The notes beneath the pieces were generated by a model that was given only the letters and a program-made list of their open reading frames with translations, had not been told where the DNA came from and searched no databases. The translations under genes were made by a program, and so were the position numbers. A stretch of DNA of 64,000 nt from Candidatus Ulvibacter alkanivorans (GTDB taxonomy: Bacteria > Bacteroidota > Bacteroidia > Flavobacteriales > Flavobacteriaceae), in the NCBI RefSeq assembly GCF_003333325.1, contig NZ_QOLC01000025.1, positions 1 through 64,000 of the forward strand, written 5' to 3'. This document shows positions 49,881 to 59,562 of the stretch, one piece after another; within the stretch, counting starts at the first letter, position 1, and every line of letters begins with the position of its first letter.

Positions 49881-52358
49881 ATGAAGCAAATACTTTTTTT
49901 CTTGTTTATGGGACTGGCCACTGTTGCCATGGCCCAAACCAAGGTAAGTGGTGTGATTAAAGATACCGCTGGAACACCTATTGCATTTGCTAACGTTATA
50001 TTTAAAGATTCTAACGAAGGAACCATTTCGAACGAAGAAGGGCGGTTCTACCTCGAAAGTGATGATAACTATACAGAGGTCGTATTTTCATTTATAGGTT
50101 TTAGCAGTACCGAAGTAACGCTTACAGACCGAAGCACCTACAATATGGAGATCGTTCTAGAGGAAGAAGCAGCAGCCTTAGATGAGGTTGTGATCTTTAC
50201 AGGGAAACAATCTAAAAAGAACAATCCTGCTATCGATATTCTTCGCAAGATCTGGGAAAATAGGAGAGAAAATGGCGTTAAAAAGTTTAAGCAATACCAA
50301 TACGACAAGTACGAAAAATTAGAGTTCGATCTCAATACCATCGACAGCGCTTTAATTAACAGTCGAGTGTTCAACGGGATGGAATTTATCTTCGATCAAA
50401 CCGATACTTCAAATATTACCGGAAACACCTACTTGCCTATCTTTATTAATGAAGCCTATGCTAAGGTCTACGGCGACAATCTATTGAATGAAGAAAAAGA
50501 GGTCTTAGAAGGGAATAAGAACTCCGGATTTGACAACAATAACACACTTATCGCTTTTATCAAGGACCTCTACAGCGAATACAATGTGTACGACAATTAC
50601 CTCAAATTTTTCGACAAGGCCTTCACAAGTCCGTTATCAACCACCGGTATCGATGTTTATAACTACGTGCTTTTAGACAGTGCCTATCGCGATAATAAAT
50701 GGTGCTATAACATCGTCTACTACCCGAGGAGAAAGAACGAGCTAACTTTTAAAGGTGATTTTTGGGTGAACGATAGCACTTGGGCTATCAAGGAGATCAA
50801 CCTTCAGGCGTCTAAAAGTGCCAATTTAAACTGGGTCCGTGAAGTGTATATCGAACAAGAGTTCGATGTATTGAACGATTCAACTTTTTTAATTACTCGG
50901 GATTATTTTTTAAGTGACTTTAGTTTCAGAAAAAAAGAAGGCGCCAGAGGTGTCTATGGCAAGCGAACCACTTTATACGATAATTACGAATTCGACATTA
51001 AAAAGGACAAATCCTTTTACAAAGAACAGGTAGACCCATATCAATATGAAGTCTACAACCGTCCCGACGACTATTGGGAAGAAAAACGCATGGAATCCTT
51101 AAGCAAGGATGAGAAAGGAGTGTATAAAATGCTCGACACCTTAAAAACGGTTCCTCGATTTAAAACACTGTACAATTTAGGGGCAGTTCTAGCCACCGGC
51201 TATTATGAAACCAATAATTTTGACGTTGGCCCGGTGTTTTCCATTTTTGGCTTCAACGAAGCAGAAGGACTCCGAATTCGACTCGGAGGCCGCACCTATT
51301 TTAGTCAGAACGACCCTTGGCGTATCGAAGGGTTTGGTGCCTACGGATTTAAAGACGAACGATTCAAGTACGGTATTTCGGCCAAATGGTTGCTGGACCG
51401 AACTTCGAGGCTTACGGTTTTTGCAGGCAACCGAAAGGATGTCGAACAAACAGGGGCTAGTCTCACTAACAGCAACGATGTACTAGGAAGAAGTCTTGCT
51501 TCATCCTCTTTGATCTCGGTAGGTGCAAACGATCGTTTAAGCAGGATCAATCTAACGACCGTAGGTTTTGAAGTGGAGCCGGTAAAGAATCTTGTTCTCC
51601 GTCTTACGGGTTCTTACCGTAATTTAGAATCGGCAACAGACACATTTAGCATCGATTATTTTGATGAAGACGGCACCATTAGAAGCACTGTTTCCCAGCC
51701 AGAGATCGAATTGGCTTTTAACTACACCCCACGCAGAAAAACATCGGGCTATGGGGTAGAACGAACCATAATCAATGACGGAGATTTTCCTGTTTTTTAT
51801 GTGGCGTATACCTATGGATTAAAGGATGTGTTGAACGGCGATTTTGAGTATAAAAAATTACAAGGTCTCTATACCAGACCATGGAATATTGGTGGTCTAG
51901 GGCGTTTGCTTACCACGGTTGAGGTTGGAAAGATCTTCGATCCGGTACCACTAAGTTTGTTAAGTCCCATCCCTGGTAACCAAACATATTTTAGTTTGTA
52001 CAACACCTTTACGCAATTGGATTATTACGAATTTGTTAGCGATACCTATGCCTCTCTTCATGTTCAACATAACTTTGGCGGGCGCTTATTTTCACGTATT
52101 CCAGGTTTGCGTAAGCTCAATCTAAGAGAAGTAATTGGCTTTAGGGCAGTGTACGGAGAGATTTCCGAAGAAAATATCGCGCTAAATGCATCCAACATCA
52201 TTTACCAAGCACCAGGTGATATCTATTATGAATACAGTGTTGGTATTGGTAATATCTTTAAGATTTTTCGCCTCGATTTTAATTTTCGAGGAAATTATCT
52301 AAACAATCCCGATGCTCGAAAATTTGGAGTTACCGGTGTATTTGGATTCTCCTTTTAA
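49881..52358 (+). CDS. DUF5686 outer-membrane protein with carboxypeptidase-like regulatory domain
   Basis: An 825-residue protein with signal peptide MKQILFFLFMGLATVAMAQ. Residues 20-100 form a CarboxypepD_reg-like beta-sandwich (VIKDTAGTPIAFANVIFKDSNEG). The remainder matches DUF5686 and ends in a beta-barrel with terminal Phe (GVFGFSF), typical of barrels. Likely an outer-membrane surface protein; the substrate is unknown. Confidence 0.88.
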   Translation: MKQILFFLFMGLATVAMAQTKVSGVIKDTAGTPIAFANVIFKDSNEGTISNEEGRFYLESDDNYTEVVFSFIGFSSTEVTLTDRSTYNMEIVLEEEAAALDEVVIFTGKQSKKNNPAIDILRKIWENRRENGVKKFKQYQYDKYEKLEFDLNTIDSALINSRVFNGMEFIFDQTDTSNITGNTYLPIFINEAYAKVYGDNLLNEEKEVLEGNKNSGFDNNNTLIAFIKDLYSEYNVYDNYLKFFDKAFTSPLSTTGIDVYNYVLLDSAYRDNKWCYNIVYYPRRKNELTFKGDFWVNDSTWAIKEINLQASKSANLNWVREVYIEQEFDVLNDSTFLITRDYFLSDFSFRKKEGARGVYGKRTTLYDNYEFDIKKDKSFYKEQVDPYQYEVYNRPDDYWEEKRMESLSKDEKGVYKMLDTLKTVPRFKTLYNLGAVLATGYYETNNFDVGPVFSIFGFNEAEGLRIRLGGRTYFSQNDPWRIEGFGAYGFKDERFKYGISAKWLLDRTSRLTVFAGNRKDVEQTGASLTNSNDVLGRSLASSSLISVGANDRLSRINLTTVGFEVEPVKNLVLRLTGSYRNLESATDTFSIDYFDEDGTIRSTVSQPEIELAFNYTPRRKTSGYGVERTIINDGDFPVFYVAYTYGLKDVLNGDFEYKKLQGLYTRPWNIGGLGRLLTTVEVGKIFDPVPLSLLSPIPGNQTYFSLYNTFTQLDYYEFVSDTYASLHVQHNFGGRLFSRIPGLRKLNLREVIGFRAVYGEISEENIALNASNIIYQAPGDIYYEYSVGIGNIFKIFRLDFNFRGNYLNNPDARKFGVTGVFGFSF

Positions 52359-52536
52359 TTACTTTTTTCACTTCGGAAGCGGAAGTGTTATTTCAAAATC
52401 CAAAAATTAGTTTACCTTTATCCTATTATGAAGCTGCCTGTTATTGTATAACGACCGCATCTGAAAGAATTATTCTACCGGATGGCCATCGCCCATGAGG
52501 CGAAATTCTACTATACATAAATTTTAATTGCAAAGC

Positions 52537-53943
52537 ATGGCTTCATCAAATTTCACTGCTACAACTGTATTTCAACTTATAAAAGATGCTATTTCCGGTA
52601 AGGAGATAGATTATACCAAAGGCAGCATTCGCAAAGCGATCATTCTGCTGTCCATACCCATGATACTCGAAATGTGTATGGAGTCCATTTTCGCCTTGGT
52701 CGATATTGCATACGTTTCTCAGGTAAGCACAAACGCGGTAGCGACCATCGGGCTAACCGAGTCTGTGTTAACGTTGGTTTACGCTGTCGCAGTAGGGCTT
52801 AGTATGGCAGCTACCGCGGTTGTCGCACGACGAATAGGCGAAAAAGATAAAGAAGGAGCCAATCGTGCCTCAGTACAAGTAATTTTTCTCGGTATAGCCG
52901 TTGCAGCTGTGGTAAGTTGCATTGGGATCATGTACCCGAAAGAGATTTTGCAACTTATGGGTGCGGAAGCTTCTTTAGTAGAAGAAGGGTATCGCTATAC
53001 TCAGATCCTTTTTGGCGGCAATATCACAATTGTATTACTCTTTTTGATCAATGCTATATTTCGCGGTGCGGGCAATGCTTCCATCGCTATGTGGGTCTTG
53101 ATCCTTTCCAATGGATTGAATATAATTCTAGACCCCATATTTATATTTGGTTGGGGCCCAATCCCTGAGTACGGTGTGGCCGGTGCCGCAATTGCCACTA
53201 CTATTGGTAGAGGAACAGCCGTACTGTTTCAGCTGTATCTTTTGTTCTTCGGAAGCACCCGCATAAAATTAGCCCTGCATCATATTAAATTAAATCTCAC
53301 GATAATGTTCAACCTTATTCGTGTGTCCTTGGGTGGGATAGGACAATTCTTAATTGGAACCTCCAGTTGGATCTTTTTGATGAGGATCATGAGTGAATTT
53401 GGGAGCGAAGTGTTGGCCGGTTATACCATCGCTATTCGTGTCATGATGTTTACCCTAATGCCGGCCTGGGGAATGAGTAATGCAGCCGCAACTTTAGTAG
53501 GTCAAAATCTCGGAGCCAATCAACCAGATCGCGCCGAGATCTCGGTTTGGAAAACCAGTAAATATAATGCTTGGTTTATGGCTGTAATATCTGTGCTTTA
53601 TTTGGTGTTTGCAGCGCGTATTATTAGCTGGTTTAGTGATGAGCAGGACGTGGTGTATTACGGAGCGCTTAGTTTACAGATCATTACCGCCGGCTATGTG
53701 TTCTATGCCTATGGTATGACCATCACCAATGCGTTTAATGGTGCAGGGGACACCAAGACACCAACCATTATTAATTTCTTTTGTTTTTGGCTAATTCAGT
53801 TGCCGTTTGCATACACTGCTGCTCTTTTATGGGATTGGGGGCCTATTGGAGTTTTTACTGCAATTACGTTAGCAGAAGTATTAATTGCAATTATTGCGAT
53901 TCTTTGGTTTAAAAAAGGTTCTTGGAAGTTAACAAAGGTGTAA
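52537..53943 (+). CDS. MATE-family efflux transporter
   Basis: About 468 residues from MASSNFTATTVFQ. Twelve hydrophobic helices in two related halves. The N-half begins IRKAIILLSIPMILEMCMESIFALVDIAYV, with later GAGNASIAMWVLILSNGLNIILDPIF (each shown in part of a longer conserved stretch). It exports cationic drugs or metabolites with Na+ or H+. An upstream TTG at 52528 is less likely than this ATG. Confidence 0.9.
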   Translation: MASSNFTATTVFQLIKDAISGKEIDYTKGSIRKAIILLSIPMILEMCMESIFALVDIAYVSQVSTNAVATIGLTESVLTLVYAVAVGLSMAATAVVARRIGEKDKEGANRASVQVIFLGIAVAAVVSCIGIMYPKEILQLMGAEASLVEEGYRYTQILFGGNITIVLLFLINAIFRGAGNASIAMWVLILSNGLNIILDPIFIFGWGPIPEYGVAGAAIATTIGRGTAVLFQLYLLFFGSTRIKLALHHIKLNLTIMFNLIRVSLGGIGQFLIGTSSWIFLMRIMSEFGSEVLAGYTIAIRVMMFTLMPAWGMSNAAATLVGQNLGANQPDRAEISVWKTSKYNAWFMAVISVLYLVFAARIISWFSDEQDVVYYGALSLQIITAGYVFYAYGMTITNAFNGAGDTKTPTIINFFCFWLIQLPFAYTAALLWDWGPIGVFTAITLAEVLIAIIAILWFKKGSWKLTKV

Positions 53944-54012
53944 GTTGATTACGAGTTGTAAAAAGCATTCTACTTATTGTGCTTTAATAGGTGTTTTTCG
54001 GTGAAAGATCCG

Positions 54013-54020
54013 TACTTTTG
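54013..54020 (+). promoter_or_regulatory. Putative -7 element of ppa
   Basis: TACTTTTG matches TAnnTTTG, 53 bases before the ATG. A T-rich stretch (TGTTTTT) lies at the -33 position. Confidence 0.5.
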
Positions 54021-54072
54021 CACCCCCAAAAAATGACAGGGGAGTGTAATCTTTTCAGAATAAATAAATAAA

Positions 54073-54600
54073 ATGACAGTAGACAAAAAAGGAAGCTTCG
54101 ATGTATTGATCGAAATTCCCAAAGGAAGCCGAAATAAATACGAATACGATTTTGAACTAAAGAAAATACGATTCGATCGTATGCTATTCTCTTCTATGAT
54201 GTATCCGGCCGATTATGGCTTTATTCCGGAGACCTTGGCATTAGACGGTGACCCGCTAGATGTATTGGTGCTTGGTAGCGAACCTACCTTCCCCATGTGT
54301 GTGATGGAAGTAAAACCCATTGGTGTTTTTCACATGGCCGATGAAAAAGGTCCGGATGAAAAGGTGATTTGTGTACCCGTTTCAGACCCTATCTGGAATA
54401 GCTTGAACGACTTGTCCGATATGAACCCACACATCGTCAAAGAGATCGAGCACTTTTTTCAGGTCTATAAGGATCTAGAGAAGAAGCGCGTCGATGTAGG
54501 AGGATGGGGCGATGCCAAAGAAGCGTACGATATCTTATATAAATGTATCGATCGATACGATAACAGTGTACATAAAAAGAACAAGAACTTCACCATATAA
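54073..54600 (+). CDS. ppa: Soluble inorganic pyrophosphatase
   Basis: A 175-residue family I enzyme hydrolysing PPi to phosphate in the cytosol. Active-site residues: EIPKGSRNKYEYD, YPADYGFIPET, DGDPLDVLVL (three metal-binding Asp) and KDLEKKRVDVGGW. It is followed by its own terminator and then by the membrane pyrophosphatase. Confidence 0.96.
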   Translation: MTVDKKGSFDVLIEIPKGSRNKYEYDFELKKIRFDRMLFSSMMYPADYGFIPETLALDGDPLDVLVLGSEPTFPMCVMEVKPIGVFHMADEKGPDEKVICVPVSDPIWNSLNDLSDMNPHIVKEIEHFFQVYKDLEKKRVDVGGWGDAKEAYDILYKCIDRYDNSVHKKNKNFTI

Positions 54601-54621
54601 TTCACTATTTGGAAAGATCTC

Positions 54622-54656
54622 AACCCCTTCGAATTACAATTCTTAGGGGTTTTTTA
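54622..54656 (+). terminator. Terminator of ppa
   Basis: Stem AACCCCT / AGGGGTT with a 16-base loop and a T6 run. Confidence 0.7.
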
Positions 54657-54708
54657 ATTCTCTTTAATTTCTTACTTTAGCTGCCGATTTAACAAAACCT
54701 TTAACTAC

Positions 54709-57210
54709 ATGGAACAGAACATTATTTATGTACCCATTGGCCTTGCGATCTTAGGATTGTTGTTCATGCTCATCAGGATGAGCTGGGTAAAAAAACAACC
54801 TGCAGGAAGTGAACGCATGCAGTCTATATCTAAAAGTATTAAAGAAGGAGCCTTGGCGTTTTTAAATGCTGAATACAGGCTCTTACTTATTTTCGCTGTG
54901 ATCGCAAGTATATTATTATATGTGGTTTCCGCATTGGTCGACACTACTAGTTGGATGATCGTACCTGCTTTTATTTTTGGAGCAATTTTCTCGGCATTGG
55001 CCGGTAATATCGGTATGCGAATCGCTACAGAAGCCAATGCAAGAACAGCAGAAGCTGCTAAAACTAGCTTGCCACAAGCCTTAAAAGTTTCTTTTGGCGG
55101 TGGTACTGTTATGGGACTTGGTGTTGCAGGATTGGCCGTACTGGGATTAAGTTTGTTCTTTTTGTTCTTCTTAGGGCAGTTCATCACCGAGGGTGGTGAT
55201 TTTTATAACGACATGACCATCGTACTGGAAGCCCTAGCCGGTTTCTCTCTAGGAGCAGAGAGTATTGCACTTTTCGCTCGTGTGGGTGGTGGAATTTATA
55301 CCAAAGCGGCCGATGTAGGTGCCGACCTTGTAGGTAAGGTGGAAGCAGGCATCCCTGAGGATGATCCGCGTAATCCAGCAACCATCGCAGATAACGTTGG
55401 TGATAATGTTGGTGATGTTGCCGGTATGGGCGCCGATCTATTCGGGTCCTACGTAGCGACTGTACTTGCAGCAATGGTGTTAGGTAATTACGTAATTCGA
55501 GATATTAGCATTTCGAATGCCGAACAATTTACCGATGCCTTTAACAATATGGGACCTATCTTACTTCCGTTGGTAATTGCCGGTGTGGGAGTGTTAGCTT
55601 CTATAATTGGAACGTTCTTAGTAAAAATTAAGAGCAACGATGCAAAAGAACCAACCGTACAACGCGCTTTAGATACGGGAAACTGGGTAGCTATTATTCT
55701 AACTTTAGCCGCTAGTTGGTTTTTGATCGATTGGATGTTGCCTGCAGAGATGAACATGAAATTCTTCGGTGAAGGATATCAAACCATCCCTTCTATTAAT
55801 GTGTTCTGGTCTGCCTGTATCGGATTGGCGGTAGGAGCTTTGATCTCGTATGTAACAGCACATTATACCAGTCTCGGTAAAAAACCGGTAATGGATATTG
55901 TAAAAAATTCTTCTACAGGAGCTGCCACTAATATTATTGCAGGTCTTGCAGTTGGGATGAAATCAACGTTTTGGTCGGTATTGCTTTTTGCTGCCGCAAT
56001 CTATGGCTCGTATGAGTTTGCCGGATTCTATGGTGTGGCATTAGCCGCTTCTGCAATGATGGCAACCACCGCCATGCAATTAGCGATCGATGCTTTTGGT
56101 CCTATTGCCGATAACGCAGGAGGTGTTGCCGAAATGAGTGAACTTGAAGATCACGTTCGTGAACGTACCGATATTTTAGACTCGGTTGGAAATACTACCG
56201 CAGCCGTAGGAAAAGGATTTGCGATCGCGTCTGCTGCCCTAACAGCATTGGCACTTTTTGCTGCCTATGTAACCTTTACCGGCATCGACGGAATTAACAT
56301 CTTCCGCGCCGACGTATTAGCGATGCTATTTGTTGGTGGAATGATACCGGTTGTATTTTCCGCCCTTGCCATGAAATCGGTAGGAAAAGCTGCTATGGAA
56401 ATGGTTCAAGAAGTGCGCCGTCAATTCCGCGAAATTCCTGGAATTATGGAAGGAACAGGGACACCCGAATACGCAAAATGTGTCGATATTTCTACCAAAG
56501 CGGCCTTAAAAGAAATGATCCTGCCTGGACTACTTACTATTATTACACCTATCGTTATCGGACTCGTTTTTGGTGCTGAACCCTTAGGAGGATATATGGC
56601 CGGAGTTTGTGTTAGTGGAGTGATGTGGGCCATCTTCCAAAACAATGCCGGAGGCGCTTGGGACAACGCCAAGAAATCGTTTGAAGCAGGTGTGATGATC
56701 GATGGAGAAATGACCTACAAGGGAAGTGATGCGCATAAAGCCGCTGTCACTGGAGATACTGTTGGAGATCCTTTTAAAGATACATCGGGACCTTCTATGA
56801 ACATCTTAATTAAGCTAACTTGTTTGGTTGGATTGGTGATCGCGCCTATCCTCGGTGGACATTCTGCTTCAGAAAGTGCAGAAGCAATGAATACTTCGGA
56901 AGCGATGTACTTTATCGATGAGGATGGTAACAAGACCTTGCTAACAGACAAGCAAGCAACTCAACTTTCCGAAGCAAACAGATCGGAAATTAATAAAGAA
57001 ATAATCGTAAATATGACTTCGGAAGGCGATGTTACAACCGCAGAAGTTACGATCGAAACAACCATAGATGGTGAGACAACTACCGAAACAAAGACTTTTA
57101 CCGGAACAGAAGAAGAAGTGCGTGCTCAAGTTGATGCATTAAAAGAATCAACGACAAAAGTGACCAAAAAAGAAGTGATCAAAGAAGTAGAAGTGATCGA
57201 AGAGAACTAA
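54709..57210 (+). CDS. hppA: Membrane-bound ion-pumping pyrophosphatase, K+-dependent type, with a charged tail
   Basis: An 833-residue polytopic protein using PPi hydrolysis to pump H+ and/or Na+. The signature [20 protein letters not shown] and [19 protein letters not shown] are present. [11 protein letters not shown] has Ala where K+-independent enzymes carry Lys, so this should be a K+-dependent enzyme; H+ versus Na+ cannot be decided by eye. About 116 residues after GGHS are a hydrophilic Thr/Glu-rich extension, longer than the usual ending. Confidence 0.94.
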   Translation: MEQNIIYVPIGLAILGLLFMLIRMSWVKKQPAGSERMQSISKSIKEGALAFLNAEYRLLLIFAVIASILLYVVSALVDTTSWMIVPAFIFGAIFSALAGNIGMRIATEANARTAEAAKTSLPQALKVSFGGGTVMGLGVAGLAVLGLSLFFLFFLGQFITEGGDFYNDMTIVLEALAGFSLGAESIALFARVGGGIYTKAADVGADLVGKVEAGIPEDDPRNPATIADNVGDNVGDVAGMGADLFGSYVATVLAAMVLGNYVIRDISISNAEQFTDAFNNMGPILLPLVIAGVGVLASIIGTFLVKIKSNDAKEPTVQRALDTGNWVAIILTLAASWFLIDWMLPAEMNMKFFGEGYQTIPSINVFWSACIGLAVGALISYVTAHYTSLGKKPVMDIVKNSSTGAATNIIAGLAVGMKSTFWSVLLFAAAIYGSYEFAGFYGVALAASAMMATTAMQLAIDAFGPIADNAGGVAEMSELEDHVRERTDILDSVGNTTAAVGKGFAIASAALTALALFAAYVTFTGIDGINIFRADVLAMLFVGGMIPVVFSALAMKSVGKAAMEMVQEVRRQFREIPGIMEGTGTPEYAKCVDISTKAALKEMILPGLLTIITPIVIGLVFGAEPLGGYMAGVCVSGVMWAIFQNNAGGAWDNAKKSFEAGVMIDGEMTYKGSDAHKAAVTGDTVGDPFKDTSGPSMNILIKLTCLVGLVIAPILGGHSASESAEAMNTSEAMYFIDEDGNKTLLTDKQATQLSEANRSEINKEIIVNMTSEGDVTTAEVTIETTIDGETTTETKTFTGTEEEVRAQVDALKESTTKVTKKEVIKEVEVIEEN

Positions 57211-57232
57211 GCATATTCGTTAAAGTATTTTT

Positions 57233-57262
57233 AAAACCCTGCCCTTCGAGCAGGGTTTTTTT
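57233..57262 (+). terminator. Terminator of hppA
   Basis: 10-bp stem AAAACCCTGC / GCAGGGTTTT with a seven-base loop, then T residues. Confidence 0.85.
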
Positions 57263-57288
57263 ATGGTTTGTAGTATCTTGTATCTAGG

Positions 57289-58554
57289 ATGAACTACGAC
57301 GATATTATTACATTAGGAATTGCGTTTGGTCTTGGGATGCTCGTTGGGCTGCAACGCGAGCGAACCGACAGCAAAATTGCCGGCGTTCGAACTTTTACAT
57401 TGATCGCTATTTTAGGAACCGTTACCGGTTTTCTAACACGAGAATATGACAATCCTTTTATTCTTCCTGCCTTTGGTATCGCGATTACTGCCTTCATGGT
57501 GATCGCCAATGTAATAAAACTTAAAAAGCTAGATGGAGCCGATGTAGGCCAAACCACCGAAGTGGCCGCATTGCTTATGTTTGCGATAGGAGCATATTTG
57601 GTGTTGGGAAGTCAAATAATAGCGGTTATAGTGGGTGGCGCTTTAGCTATACTGCTCTATGTAAAAGAACACCTCCACGATTTTATAGATCGACTAAAAG
57701 AGAAAGACCTGGCCGCTATAATGACCTTTGCAGGTATCTCCTTGGTGGTACTGCCCATACTTCCAGATGAGACCTTTGGACCTTTAGATGTTTTAAACCC
57801 GAAGAATATATGGCTTATGGTCACGCTTATCGTTGGAATAAGCGTTGTAGGTTACTTTATTTACAAGTTTGTAGGTAAGAAAGTAGGGATCGTTTCTAAT
57901 GGGGTCTTAGGGGGTATGATCAGTAGTACTGCGACAACAGTGAGTTACTCGAGAATGACGGCCAATGCAAAGAATATTCATAAAATGGCAGCCTTTGTCA
58001 TCACAGCTGCATCAGCCATTGCGCTTGCGCGTGTTTTAATTGAGGTAGGCATCGTAATCCCTGAAAAGCTGCCGCAAATTATGCTGCCTATTCTAGTAGA
58101 ATTTGTCATAATGATCTTGTTATGCGTAGGACTATTTTACCTAATCAATAATGACGAGGAGGGTGAAGAAATGCCCGAACCAAAGAACCCGGCTCAATTT
58201 AAGAGCGCACTGATTTTTGGCTTGTTGTACGGACTAATACTTTTGGCAGTTGCCTTCACAAAAGAAGAGTTTGGGAACAGTGCCCTCTATATAGTTTCAA
58301 TTATTAGTGGGTTAACCGATGTTGATGCGATCACATTATCGCTTTCGCAACTAATGAAAGACGACGGACTTCAAACAGAAACAGGGTGGCGGCTTATACT
58401 GCTGGCGTCCCTCTCTAATTTAGTGTTTAAAGGTATTATGGCAGCCGTTCTAGGAACCCGAAAATTGGCAAAATGGGTTGCCATCACTTTTGGTATCTCT
58501 ATTATTACAGGTTTATTAATCATGTGGCTGTGGCCCGAAGCGTGGCATTTCTAA
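57289..58554 (+). CDS. MgtC/SapB-DUF4010 family membrane protein
   Basis: A 421-residue protein. The N-terminal MgtC-like half has GIAFGLGMLVGLQRERTDSKIAGVRTF in two overlapping motifs and TLIAILGTVTGF; the C-terminal half is DUF4010 with STATTVSYSRMTANAKN and ISGLTDVDAITLSLSQL. About 12 hydrophobic helices. Function unknown; related proteins affect Mg2+ or phosphate homeostasis. It stops three bases before the App1-like gene. Confidence 0.85.
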   Translation: MNYDDIITLGIAFGLGMLVGLQRERTDSKIAGVRTFTLIAILGTVTGFLTREYDNPFILPAFGIAITAFMVIANVIKLKKLDGADVGQTTEVAALLMFAIGAYLVLGSQIIAVIVGGALAILLYVKEHLHDFIDRLKEKDLAAIMTFAGISLVVLPILPDETFGPLDVLNPKNIWLMVTLIVGISVVGYFIYKFVGKKVGIVSNGVLGGMISSTATTVSYSRMTANAKNIHKMAAFVITAASAIALARVLIEVGIVIPEKLPQIMLPILVEFVIMILLCVGLFYLINNDEEGEEMPEPKNPAQFKSALIFGLLYGLILLAVAFTKEEFGNSALYIVSIISGLTDVDAITLSLSQLMKDDGLQTETGWRLILLASLSNLVFKGIMAAVLGTRKLAKWVAITFGISIITGLLIMWLWPEAWHF

Positions 58555-58557
58555 TAT

Positions 58558-59562
58558 ATGGGTTGGTTTTCTAAAGATCCGTTGCAAATTATTGCCTTTC
58601 ATAGCTATGGAACCGATACGCATCTCTATGCGCGCGGTAGAGCAATTGAAGATGAATCTATCGATCTCTCTAAAAAAGGGCTATTACGTCTTCTAATAAA
58701 TAGTTACAAGCGATTCGAGACCGATGAAGTTAAAAACACCAAATTAAAGCTCACATTATCCGACGGTCGAACCTTTTATACCACTACCGATAAACATGGG
58801 TATTTTTTGGTCGATGTGCAAACAAACGGACTCGAAGCGCTTACCAATAACGAAGGTTGGTTGCCCTACGTGATAAGCTACGACAATCAGCCAAAAAACA
58901 GAAGTATCAAAAACAACAATCGCTTTCCGGGCGAAATGTTGATCCCTTCAAATACTGCAACGTTTGGGATCGCAAGCGACATCGACGACACTATCTTACA
59001 TACCGGAGTTACTTCTAAACTAAAATGGCGATTGTTGCTCAACACCTTTTTTAAACGCGCCGAACGACGTAGTCCGTTAGAAGGTGCTTCAGACTTTTAT
59101 CACATGTTGCACCGTGGGGTTTCCGGTGAGAATAGTAATCCGTTATTCTATGTGAGTCATAGTCCCTGGAACTTGTACCGTTATCTAGAACTTTTCTTGA
59201 AGAAGAATAACTTTCCGAAGGGACCCATATTGTTAAGACGGTTTAGCGCTATCTTCGGAAAGAAATCCAAAAGCGAAAAACCTCAAAAACAAAAGGAAAT
59301 TATCAACTTGCTACAAACCTACCCAAAAATGCCGTTTATCTTGATTGGCGATAGTGGCGAGCATGATGCCGATATCTACATTGAAATAGCACAATCGCAT
59401 CCCGATCGTATCCTAGCCATTTATTTGCGAAGTGTAAAACACCATAAACGAATGATGCGTATTCGCGGCTTGTTCGATTCGTATAAAACAACACCGGCCT
59501 TGCTCGTAGAAGATAGCCAAGAGGCTATAGAGCACGCTAGGGAACACAAGTTTATTCGCTAA
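58558..59562 (+). CDS. App1-like phosphatase (DUF2183)
   Basis: A 334-residue protein of the HAD-like phosphatidate phosphatase APP1 catalytic family. The first motif is IASDIDDTILHTG (D-x-D-x-T), then FYVSHSPWNLY and ILIGDSGEHDADIYIEIA. The N-terminal 130 residues are beta-rich. It starts four bases after the MgtC/DUF4010 gene, so both are co-transcribed. Its 3' end overlaps ppk1 by 11 bases. Confidence 0.85.
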   Translation: MGWFSKDPLQIIAFHSYGTDTHLYARGRAIEDESIDLSKKGLLRLLINSYKRFETDEVKNTKLKLTLSDGRTFYTTTDKHGYFLVDVQTNGLEALTNNEGWLPYVISYDNQPKNRSIKNNNRFPGEMLIPSNTATFGIASDIDDTILHTGVTSKLKWRLLLNTFFKRAERRSPLEGASDFYHMLHRGVSGENSNPLFYVSHSPWNLYRYLELFLKKNNFPKGPILLRRFSAIFGKKSKSEKPQKQKEIINLLQTYPKMPFILIGDSGEHDADIYIEIAQSHPDRILAIYLRSVKHHKRMMRIRGLFDSYKTTPALLVEDSQEAIEHAREHKFIR

